Positions 1 to 4,986 of a DNA stretch of 7,626 nt are shown here, piece by piece. The stretch covers positions 1-7,626 of the forward strand of contig JARBUP010000132.1 in assembly GCA_029239575.1 (NCBI GenBank), given 5' to 3'. Each line of letters starts with the position of its first letter. Within the stretch, counting starts at the first letter, position 1. Below the pieces are notes generated by a model. That model was not told the DNA's origin. It was given only the letters and a program-made list of their open reading frames with translations, and did not search any database. The position numbers and the translations under genes are program-made. The DNA is from Bacillota bacterium (GTDB taxonomy: Bacteria; Bacillota; Clostridia; Tissierellales; Sedimentibacteraceae).

Positions 1-798
1 TCTTTCGCAAGGTACAGATACTTGGCATTTACCACAACCATATCGTGGTTTATATTTTTCAGATGTTAAATCTAAAAAATCAGAGCATTTTTTATGGTCT
101 TTTCCATTTATTATAGATATTGCATCAACTGGGCAACTTTTTACACATGCACCGCACATGGTACAATATTCATATATATCAGTATAATTTTTATTATCAG
201 GTATTAGTTGTACTTTCGTAATTATACTTCCTAATCTACCTGCCATTCCTTTTTCAGTTATAATCCCTTTTGATAAACCAAAAGTTCCAAGTCCGCATAC
301 AAACGCAGCATGTCTTTCTGACCAATTACTTGAAAATGATTTTTTAGTTTCACTTTCAGTAGAAGACCAAAATCTATTATCTAAAGTAGGGATAATACTT
401 TCATAATTAGCTTCATTTAGTTTTGAGTTTATAAACAAACATAAATTTTTAACTAAAACTTGACCTTCTATACGCCCATGGAGCCATTGGTTGGAAGGCC
501 ACTTTTTATCTTTCTTATTTCCTTTTATAACTTCATCTGTAAATGGCAAGAAAAATGTTATAACTGTTTTAGCATTAGGAAGCCATTCATTAGGAAGTAA
601 GAAATGCTCTCCAATAGCGTTAGGATATTTCAGTAATTTAAAATTTTCATCATCAGCTGAACCAAAAGCAAATATTGGTTCTTCAAATATTTTCATTCCC
701 ACAAGTTCTTCAGATATTGCATTTTCATTTGAAATATAATTTAATTCAGATGTTTTAATAAATTCAGAAGCTATTTTTACTATGTTTTGTTTGTCCAT
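1..798 (-). CDS. QueG-like protein with two 4Fe-4S clusters, partial at the C-terminus
   Basis: The minus strand is open from an ATG at 798 to the window edge, giving 266 residues with no stop, so the C-terminus lies outside. The ATG follows AAGGGGG with a 5-base spacer. Residues 212-223 form a ferredoxin motif (C212, C215, C218, C222-P). C238, C255, C258 and C264 in the CGKCQVSVPCE region complete eight cysteines, enough for two [4Fe-4S] clusters. The segment at about 160-193 (SERHAAFVCGLGTFGLSKG and following) is typical of a clostridial and archaeal family often annotated as epoxyqueuosine reductase-like or 4Fe-4S double-cluster protein. True QueG reduces epoxyqueuosine in tRNA with cobalamin. 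This branch often lacks proof of that activity, so the substrate is left open. It is probably a cytoplasmic redox protein. From memory the family is about 270-290 residues, so little is missing. It stands alone, divergent from the acetyltransferase gene. The family call is firm; the reaction is not. Confidence 0.85.
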   Translation of the reverse strand, partial: MDKQNIVKIASEFIKTSELNYISNENAISEELVGMKIFEEPIFAFGSADDENFKLLKYPNAIGEHFLLPNEWLPNAKTVITFFLPFTDEVIKGNKKDKKWPSNQWLHGRIEGQVLVKNLCLFINSKLNEANYESIIPTLDNRFWSSTESETKKSFSSNWSERHAAFVCGLGTFGLSKGIITEKGMAGRLGSIITKVQLIPDNKNYTDIYEYCTMCGACVKSCPVDAISIINGKDHKKCSDFLDLTSEKYKPRYGCGKCQVSVPCER

Positions 799-846
799 AT
801 AATCCCCCTTATTTTATAATATATCTAAAGATTAATAATTTTATTT

Positions 847-875
847 ATAATACTATTAAATATATAATGGTTCAA
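847..875 (-). promoter_or_regulatory. Probable housekeeping promoter of the 4Fe-4S protein gene
   Basis: On the minus strand TTGAAC (875-870) is followed after exactly 17 bases by TATTAT (852-847). The -10 matches the consensus at five of six positions and the -35 at four. Transcription would start near 840, leaving a leader of about 40 bases with the AAGGGGG ribosome site. Seen by eye only; AT-rich DNA gives many chance -10 boxes, but the spacing here is ideal. Confidence 0.5.
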
Positions 876-994
876 GTAAATTATTACAATTGATATTGAA
901 ATATATTTTATAGGTTTAAAAAGGTGCGTCCATAAATTTTTGTTTAAAATTTTAAATTAAAAAGAAAAATATAAGTAAAAAAACTTAAAAAGTA

Positions 995-1007
995 TATACT
1001 ATATAAT
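995..1007 (+). promoter_or_regulatory. Possible -10 region for the GNAT gene
   Basis: Two overlapping -10-like hexamers occur, TATACT at 995-1000 and TATAAT at 1002-1007, 15 to 30 bases upstream of the ribosome site. No convincing -35 hexamer lies 16-18 bases upstream of either; that stretch is mostly adenines. A promoter is expected here because the upstream gene is divergent, but the exact box is uncertain. Confidence 0.3.
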
Positions 1008-1024
1008 AAATTTCAATTAATATT

Positions 1025-1030
1025 GGAGGA
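1025..1030 (+). promoter_or_regulatory. Ribosome binding site that fixes a TTG start
   Basis: GGAGGA is followed by a 6-base spacer and TTG at 1037. No in-frame ATG occurs near the start of this reading frame, so this strong Shine-Dalgarno sequence is what identifies TTG as the initiation codon. Confidence 0.8.
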
Positions 1031-1036
1031 ATTGTT

Positions 1037-1585
1037 TTGCAATTAGAAAAGATAAGAAGTTTACCTAAAAAAGCAATTGAAAATTTAGAAGGAGATATTG
1101 GCCACCTAACTGTTTTTCTTGTTCAAGACTACAGCAACCAGTTCCTAAGAAGATTAGTTGATTTCGGACTAAATGTATTTGGTGAATTAGGAATGGATGA
1201 GTGGGGACTTGTTCCTCAAATAAGACATGGGAATGTTTTTGTTCTTAAAGAAGAGGATAAAAAGAATATTGTTGGATTAGCTATATTAATGAGGGATTGG
1301 GAAGACAGCGAAAAAGTATATCTTTTTGATTATGCAATTGCAGAAAGTTTACAAGGTCAAGGATTGGGATTCTATTTTTTAAAAGTTATATTAAAAAATA
1401 TTGAAGAGCAAGGTTTTAAAAGAGTAGGTTTAACAGTGGATACTGAAAATGCAGGTGCTATTAAATTATATAAAGATAAAATAGGATTTGAAATAATTGA
1501 AATGAATAAAGATGAATATGGGAAGTCTCATGATAGGTATATAATGGAGTTAGAAATTAATAATGACATTAAATTAAATAAATAA
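1037..1585 (+). CDS. GNAT-family N-acetyltransferase
   Basis: This 182-residue protein has the GNAT fold signatures in order. A beta strand at about 95-102 (VYLFDYAI) leads into the acetyl-CoA pyrophosphate loop QGQGLG at 106-111. The second half follows with LTVDTENAGAIKLYKDKIGF at 132-151, where N138, A141 and Y145 are the usual family positions. The enzyme should move an acetyl group from acetyl-CoA to an amine in the cytoplasm. The acceptor cannot be told: the first 60 residues are not those of a recognised antibiotic acetyltransferase, RimI or spermidine acetyltransferase. The start is TTG, chosen because of GGAGGA six bases upstream. The gene is monocistronic, with a divergent neighbour on the left and its own terminator on the right. 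The family call is firm and the specific role unknown. Confidence 0.88.
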   Translation: MQLEKIRSLPKKAIENLEGDIGHLTVFLVQDYSNQFLRRLVDFGLNVFGELGMDEWGLVPQIRHGNVFVLKEEDKKNIVGLAILMRDWEDSEKVYLFDYAIAESLQGQGLGFYFLKVILKNIEEQGFKRVGLTVDTENAGAIKLYKDKIGFEIIEMNKDEYGKSHDRYIMELEINNDIKLNK

Positions 1586-1595
1586 TAATTTTTTT

Positions 1596-1629
1596 AAACG
1601 ACTTGAGGAGTAGTCCACAAGTCGTTTTT
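1596..1629 (+). terminator. Intrinsic terminator of the GNAT gene
   Basis: A perfect 10-bp stem, AAACGACTTG (1596-1605) with CAAGTCGTTT (1618-1627), encloses a 12-base loop and runs directly into more thymines. It begins 10 bases after the stop codon. Confidence 0.88.
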
Positions 1630-1722
1630 ATTTTAGCTGAACCAAAAGAGAAGATAATAAAATATAAGGGAATTCACAATGTAGATTAATGATTTTAAAT
1701 CTACAATATACAACAGTTTTAG

Positions 1723-1869
1723 CACATAGCTGAAAAGGGTACTGACAAAGTCGAAATAATTACAGTTGATTATAATGGGGTTTATGTTCCACTTCGTTTA
1801 GTCGCAGAAACTTTTGGATATAAAGTTAATTGGTATGGTAATAGTATGAGTATTTCTATAGGTAAATAG
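1723..1869 (+). pseudogene. 3' remnant of a copper amine oxidase N-terminal-domain protein
   Basis: A 48-codon frame without any start codon at its beginning reads from just after an in-frame TAG (1720-1722) to a TAG at 1867-1869. Its product contains YNGVYVPLRLVAETFGYKV followed by NWYGNSMSISIGK. This is the recognisable end of the Cu_amine_oxidN1 repeat (pattern VPLR-x-VAE-x-LG-x-x-V-x-W), a module common in secreted and cell-wall proteins of Clostridia. Despite its name the domain is not itself an oxidase; it probably has a structural or wall-binding role. The signal peptide, the first half of the domain and any partner domain are gone, and no ribosome site is present. The terminator that would have served the intact gene survives eight bases downstream. 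I read this as a decayed gene. The domain identity is fairly sure. Confidence 0.72.
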
Positions 1870-1876
1870 TTTAAAT

Positions 1877-1907
1877 AATAATCGCGTCTAAAAAACGCGA
1901 TTATTTT
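1877..1907 (+). terminator. Intrinsic terminator behind the gene remnant
   Basis: An 11-bp perfect stem with a CGCG core, AATAATCGCGT (1877-1887) with ACGCGATTATT (1895-1905), has a 7-base loop and continues in thymines. It follows the remnant's stop codon and would stop leftover transcription before the galE promoter. Confidence 0.85.
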
Positions 1908-1931
1908 CATATCGTAATATAAATGAATTTA

Positions 1932-1940
1932 TGATATAAT
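1932..1940 (+). promoter_or_regulatory. Extended -10 promoter of galE
   Basis: TGATATAAT combines a perfect TATAAT (1935-1940) with the TGN extension. The hexamer 17 bases upstream (TCGTAA) is a poor -35, as is common for extended -10 promoters. It lies just after a terminator and about 68 bases before the galE start, where a promoter is required. Confidence 0.55.
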
Positions 1941-2007
1941 TGCTTTAATATAGGTCCATTGTAATTATGGATAACATAAAAATTATATCTAAAAAAGGGG
2001 TACATAT

Positions 2008-3006
2008 ATGAATATATTAGTTGCCGGGGGAGCTGGATATATAGGTTCGCACACTTGTGTAGCTTTACTTGAGGCAGGGCATTCAGTTATAGTTGCTGAT
2101 AATTTATGCAATAGCAAAGCTGAAGCTATAGATAAAATAAAACAAATTACAGGAAAAACGGATAAAGAAGTATTATTTTATGAAATAGATGTTACAGACA
2201 AACAAAAAGTGTATGAGGTTTTTTTAAATCATTCTATTGATGGAGTCATTCACTTTGCAGGATTAAAGGCAGTTGGTGAATCAGTTGAAAAACCTTTAAT
2301 GTATTATTATAATAATTTAATGAGTACAATGGTTCTTTCTGAAGCTTGCTTAAAATTTAATATAGCTAAATTTGTGTTTTCTTCTTCTGCAACAGTTTAT
2401 GGAGAAAATGAAGTTCCTTTTGTAGAAACTATGAATTTACTTCCTACAACGAACCCATATGGTGAAACAAAGGCCATGAGTGAAAGAATTTTAACAGATA
2501 TTGTAAAAGCAAACTCAAATTTTGCTGTTACTTTATTAAGATATTTTAATCCAGTAGGGGCTCATAAAAGTGGGTTGATTGGTGAATCTCCAAATGGAAT
2601 TCCAAACAATCTCATGCCATATGTAACCCAAGTTGCAAAAGGTAAACTTAAGAAACTTAAGATTTTTGGAAATGATTACGCAACTGTTGATGGTACAGGT
2701 GTTCGCGATTATATACATGTTTGCGATTTAGCTGAAGGTCATGTTTCAGCTCTTAATAAATTATCAGAAGGGATAAATATTTATAACCTTGGAACAGGAC
2801 AAGGTACTTCTGTTTTACAATTAGTAAAAGCATTTGAAGAAGCTAATAATATTGAAGTTTCTTATGAAATTGTAGAACGAAGAGCTGGAGATATTGCTGA
2901 GTGTTATGCAAATGCAAGCAAAGCTGAACAAGAGCTTGGATGGACAGCCAAAAGAGGAATTGTAGAAATGTGCAAGGATGCATGGAAATTTGAGAAAAAT
3001 TATTAA
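2008..3006 (+). CDS. galE: UDP-glucose 4-epimerase
   Basis: This cytoplasmic enzyme of the Leloir pathway interconverts UDP-glucose and UDP-galactose using tightly bound NAD+, and supplies sugars for wall polysaccharides and glycans. The 332 residues match the usual full length. The NAD-binding Rossmann motif GGAGYIGSH is at 7-15. The catalytic serine lies in SSSATVYG (S127), and the Tyr-Lys pair in NPYGETK (Y151, K155). RYFNPVGAH at 178-186 and RDYIHVCDLA at 233-242 are family signatures. Position 299 is cysteine, aligning by eye with the human GALE residue that allows N-acetylated substrates; the glucose-restricted E. coli enzyme has tyrosine there. UDP-GlcNAc/UDP-GalNAc epimerisation is therefore possible. 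The ATG at 2008 follows AAAAGGGG with a 7-base spacer. The gene is monocistronic and convergent with rsgI. No galK or galT is in view, so a role in wall or surface sugar supply is an inference. Confidence 0.96.
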   Translation: MNILVAGGAGYIGSHTCVALLEAGHSVIVADNLCNSKAEAIDKIKQITGKTDKEVLFYEIDVTDKQKVYEVFLNHSIDGVIHFAGLKAVGESVEKPLMYYYNNLMSTMVLSEACLKFNIAKFVFSSSATVYGENEVPFVETMNLLPTTNPYGETKAMSERILTDIVKANSNFAVTLLRYFNPVGAHKSGLIGESPNGIPNNLMPYVTQVAKGKLKKLKIFGNDYATVDGTGVRDYIHVCDLAEGHVSALNKLSEGINIYNLGTGQGTSVLQLVKAFEEANNIEVSYEIVERRAGDIAECYANASKAEQELGWTAKRGIVEMCKDAWKFEKNY

Positions 3007-3008
3007 AA

Positions 3009-3046
3009 ATCAAAAACATCAATACAATTGTATTGATGTTTTTGAT
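3009..3046. terminator. Bidirectional terminator between galE and rsgI
   Basis: These 38 bases form a perfect palindrome, 3009-3027 being the exact reverse complement of 3028-3046. The stem is flanked by adenines on the left and contains TTTTT near its 3' side in both orientations. It lies 3 bases after the galE stop and 35 bases beyond the rsgI stop, so it can end transcription of both convergent units. Confidence 0.88.
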
Positions 3047-3081
3047 AATTTCATTATATTTGGGACTGTTTAAAGTAGGAT

Positions 3082-4110
3082 TTATTTTTTAGTATTTTCT
3101 GATTTAGAATTATTTGTTTTTACTACTGAATCATCATCTTCATCAGTGTCTTGTTCTAAATCATTTGCTTTATTTGATTTTCCGTTATTTTCTTTAATTT
3201 CATTAACTTTTTCTTTTACAGCTTTTTCTTTATTTTTAGATTCAACATCAGTTGTAACAGAATCTTCAGTTGTTGCATTTGTTTCTTCTGTATCTGTAAC
3301 TTCAGTTTCAGTTTCTAAAGTTGTTTCTTCATCAACTGCTTCAATTGAAGATAAAGATTTTCTGTTTTCTTTTATTGTTTTATTAATTTCTTTTACAGAC
3401 ATATTAAGCATGTCTTTTAATTCATCTTCAGAGTAATCAGCTTTAACTTTTGTATCACCATAGCTTGCTATTAATTTTTCAACTAAATTTAATTTTCCTG
3501 GTGTTACTCCTAATGTTTTTGCTTCTTCAACTCTTGCTTTTCCTATTGCATCAACTTCAACTTCAACAGCTGCAGTTTCTTCAGAGTCATCTACTTCATC
3601 TATATATTCTTGAGTTTCTTGCTCTAATTCAGTTGCTAATTCTTCTGATTTTTCTTCATCATCATTTGAGATTGCTATTACAATTCCAGCATTTTCATCA
3701 TCTGTAATATATCCTTCTTGAAGTAGCTTATCAATTGTTTTTTGTACAGCTTCAGAAATTTCTAAGTTTTTTACTTCAAGGTTTGCTACAATTTCCTGTC
3801 CGTCTTCATTAACTGCTGTTACAGTAAGAACTTTATCAAACATATTTAAAGAATATTCAATTGAAGGGTTAACATCCAAGCTCACATAGCTTGTTGGTGT
3901 TGTATAAGCAAAACTGCTTACTGCTGCTAATGCAAATACTGAAGCAATGCCTGCCACTTTTTTAACTAATTTTGAATTTAATGTTTTGTCTTTTTTCATA
4001 ATAATCACCTGTCCTAATTCATAATTTTTGTTATTAATAATTGAAACATTACCATCATCAGATAGTATTACTGCTTGATTTTTTCTTACTTCCATTACTA
4101 TACCATTCAT
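3082..4110 (-). CDS. rsgI: RsgI-type membrane anti-sigma-I factor
   Basis: RsgI holds SigI inactive at the inner face of the membrane and releases it when its outer domain reports a signal. The 342 residues show the family order. An N-terminal RsgI_N domain (about 1-50; MNGIVMEVRKNQAVILSDDG) would bind SigI. One membrane helix follows at about 51-69 after a lysine-rich stretch, giving N-in topology. The hallmark outer segment YVSLDVNPSIEYSLN is at 75-89. In studied RsgI proteins the Asn-Pro bond of this motif (here N81-P82) is cut autocatalytically, and this is needed for signalling. A conserved-looking block ARVEEAKTLGVTPGK lies at 192-206. Residues from about 250 are a low-complexity tail rich in Glu, Asp, Thr, Ser, Lys and Asn. 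No carbohydrate-binding or enzyme domain is seen, unlike the biomass-sensing RsgIs of Clostridium thermocellum. The ATG at 4110 lies one base after the sigI stop, with GAGGAG inside the sigI end, so translation is probably coupled. Confidence 0.93.
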   Translation of the reverse strand: MNGIVMEVRKNQAVILSDDGNVSIINNKNYELGQVIIMKKDKTLNSKLVKKVAGIASVFALAAVSSFAYTTPTSYVSLDVNPSIEYSLNMFDKVLTVTAVNEDGQEIVANLEVKNLEISEAVQKTIDKLLQEGYITDDENAGIVIAISNDDEEKSEELATELEQETQEYIDEVDDSEETAAVEVEVDAIGKARVEEAKTLGVTPGKLNLVEKLIASYGDTKVKADYSEDELKDMLNMSVKEINKTIKENRKSLSSIEAVDEETTLETETEVTDTEETNATTEDSVTTDVESKNKEKAVKEKVNEIKENNGKSNKANDLEQDTDEDDDSVVKTNNSKSENTKK

Positions 4111-4111
4111 T

Positions 4112-4819
4112 TTAAAGCTCCTCTTTCACGAATTTTAAATATTCTGAAAGTATTGGATAATATCCGGATATTATCTCTGCACCTGCTATAATATATTTTC
4201 TGTGCCTTTCTAAAACTTTTCGGGGTATACATAAATTTTTTTCTATGGCTTTTATTGGTAAATTTTTAGTTTTTTTCATTTCATTTAATATAATTTGGTT
4301 TTCAGATAAAAAAACAATTGCTTTTGCACATGATTTTTTAGTTTTTAAAGCTTTTGGGGACACTGAAATTAAATCATAAAATGAAAAGCCATATTGCTTT
4401 AAAGTAAATGTTATTGCTTCAATTTCTAATTTAGCATCATCATTTTGTTTTGTTGATACTTTACTCATTACAGCTTGTCTTAGTGATAAATCTTCTTCTT
4501 CATCCGAGTTTTCGAAAATAAATGGGCTAATGGCAACTTCACAGAAATGTTTTGATTGTTTTTTTATGTAATCATACAGCCTTCTTTTTATTACTAACTC
4601 TGAAAAAGATAAAAAGGAACCTTTTTCAAAAGAGTATGCAGAGATTGCCTCATTAAAAGCTGAAAGAGAAACTGACCATTGATCATCACTTTTGGTAATA
4701 TATTTTCCAGTAACTTTATGAGCAGTTTTTAAAATAAAAAATTCATGTTCTTTAATGAATGTTTCAATATGATATTTATCATGTTTTGCCTTTATTGCAC
4801 TTTCATCAATTTGTCTCAT
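4112..4819 (-). CDS. sigI: RNA polymerase sigma factor SigI
   Basis: SigI is an alternative sigma-70-family factor, tied to heat and envelope stress in Bacillus and to polysaccharide sensing in cellulolytic clostridia. The 235 residues carry a sigma region 2 at about 20-92. It includes FNEAISAYSFEKGSFLSFSE at 55-74 and VIKRRLYDYIKKQ at 76-88, which bind core polymerase and the -10 DNA. After an acidic linker (103-110) comes the SigI-specific C-terminal domain that replaces region 4, with a helix-turn-helix at about 187-216 ending in PRKVLERHRKYIIAGAEII. That block is highly characteristic of SigI. The ATG at 4819 follows AGGTGAGG with an 8-base spacer. rsgI begins one base after its stop, the standard sigma/anti-sigma pairing. 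A sigma-I-like promoter upstream suggests positive autoregulation. The identity is secure; which stress it answers is not visible. Confidence 0.95.
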   Translation of the reverse strand: MRQIDESAIKAKHDKYHIETFIKEHEFFILKTAHKVTGKYITKSDDQWSVSLSAFNEAISAYSFEKGSFLSFSELVIKRRLYDYIKKQSKHFCEVAISPFIFENSDEEEDLSLRQAVMSKVSTKQNDDAKLEIEAITFTLKQYGFSFYDLISVSPKALKTKKSCAKAIVFLSENQIILNEMKKTKNLPIKAIEKNLCIPRKVLERHRKYIIAGAEIISGYYPILSEYLKFVKEEL

Positions 4820-4842
4820 AATTAATACCTCACCTATTATAT

Positions 4843-4872
4843 TTTCGCCGATTTAATTAAAATTTTTAGGGT
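4843..4872 (-). promoter_or_regulatory. Sigma-I-type promoter of the sigI-rsgI operon
   Basis: On the minus strand ACCCTAAAA (4872-4864) is followed 16 bases later by CGAAA (4847-4843). Known sigma-I promoters have a C-run with an A-tract at -35 and a CGWA motif at -10, and sigI genes are commonly transcribed from such a promoter. The implied start is near 4838, immediately before the AGGTGAGG ribosome site, leaving a very short leader. This is a good match by eye in the expected place, supporting autoregulation. Confidence 0.68.
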
Positions 4873-4918
4873 GCTATAAAATTATCCATTCATTTACAAT
4901 TTTGTATGTATTTAATAC

Positions 4919-4947
4919 TTCTTAAGTTAACTAAAAAATGTTACAAT
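4919..4947 (+). promoter_or_regulatory. Possible housekeeping promoter of the SLH gene
   Basis: TACAAT (4942-4947) is a good -10 with TTCTTA (4919-4924) 17 bases upstream as a weak -35. Transcription would start about 33 bases before the ATG. No C-run/A-tract plus CGWA pair is visible on this strand of the divergent region, so the SLH gene does not obviously use SigI. An alternative TTTACA-N16-AATACT (4892-4919) is no better. Confidence 0.3.
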
Positions 4948-4976
4948 TATAGCCTATTTATTAAAAAAATGTTTAT

Positions 4977-4981
4977 AGGAG
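4977..4981 (+). promoter_or_regulatory. Ribosome binding site that fixes the SLH gene start
   Basis: AGGAG lies five bases before the ATG at 4987. Starting there puts the signal peptide at the very N-terminus. In-frame upstream ATGs at 4906 and 4969 lack a ribosome site, and starting at them would bury the signal peptide. Confidence 0.75.
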
Positions 4982-4986
4982 TTAAT

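Larger units (their letters stand above)
1586..2007. other. 422-base gap between the GNAT gene and galE
   Basis: From left to right this stretch holds the GNAT terminator, about 90 bases without recognisable content (1630-1722), the remnant of a copper-amine-oxidase-N-domain gene (1723-1869), that gene's terminator (1877-1907), and the galE promoter and ribosome site (1932-2000). Reading frames in 1630-1722 are all short. I see no intact gene or structured RNA here. Confidence 0.7.

Noticed and set aside
491..739. An 82-codon plus-strand open frame.
   Set aside because: It is antisense to the well-supported 4Fe-4S protein gene, has no ribosome site and no recognisable motif.
1..798. Reductive dehalogenase as an identity for the two-cluster protein.
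   Set aside because: No Tat signal is present and the length is too short; the sequence blocks fit the QueG-like family better.
900..990. Possible leader RNA or riboswitch upstream of the GNAT gene.
   Set aside because: The stretch is nearly all A and T with no stable stems or known riboswitch core visible.
1680..1705. An 8-bp inverted repeat (TGTAGATT/AATCTACA) with a 10-base loop.
   Set aside because: It has no thymine run, lies near no promoter and is short enough to occur by chance in this AT-rich DNA.
2536..2718. A 60-codon minus-strand open frame.
   Set aside because: Antisense to conserved galE codons, with no initiation signals.
3146..3707. Two plus-strand open frames of 96 and 85 codons rich in Ser/Val/Phe and Leu.
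   Set aside because: They lie opposite the Glu/Asp/Thr-rich tail and middle of rsgI. Their composition is the complement of those codons, and they lack ribosome sites.
4906..4986. A 27-residue N-terminal extension of the SLH protein from an upstream ATG.
   Set aside because: It would put non-secretory residues before the signal peptide and overlaps the likely promoter; AGGAG precedes the ATG at 4987 instead.
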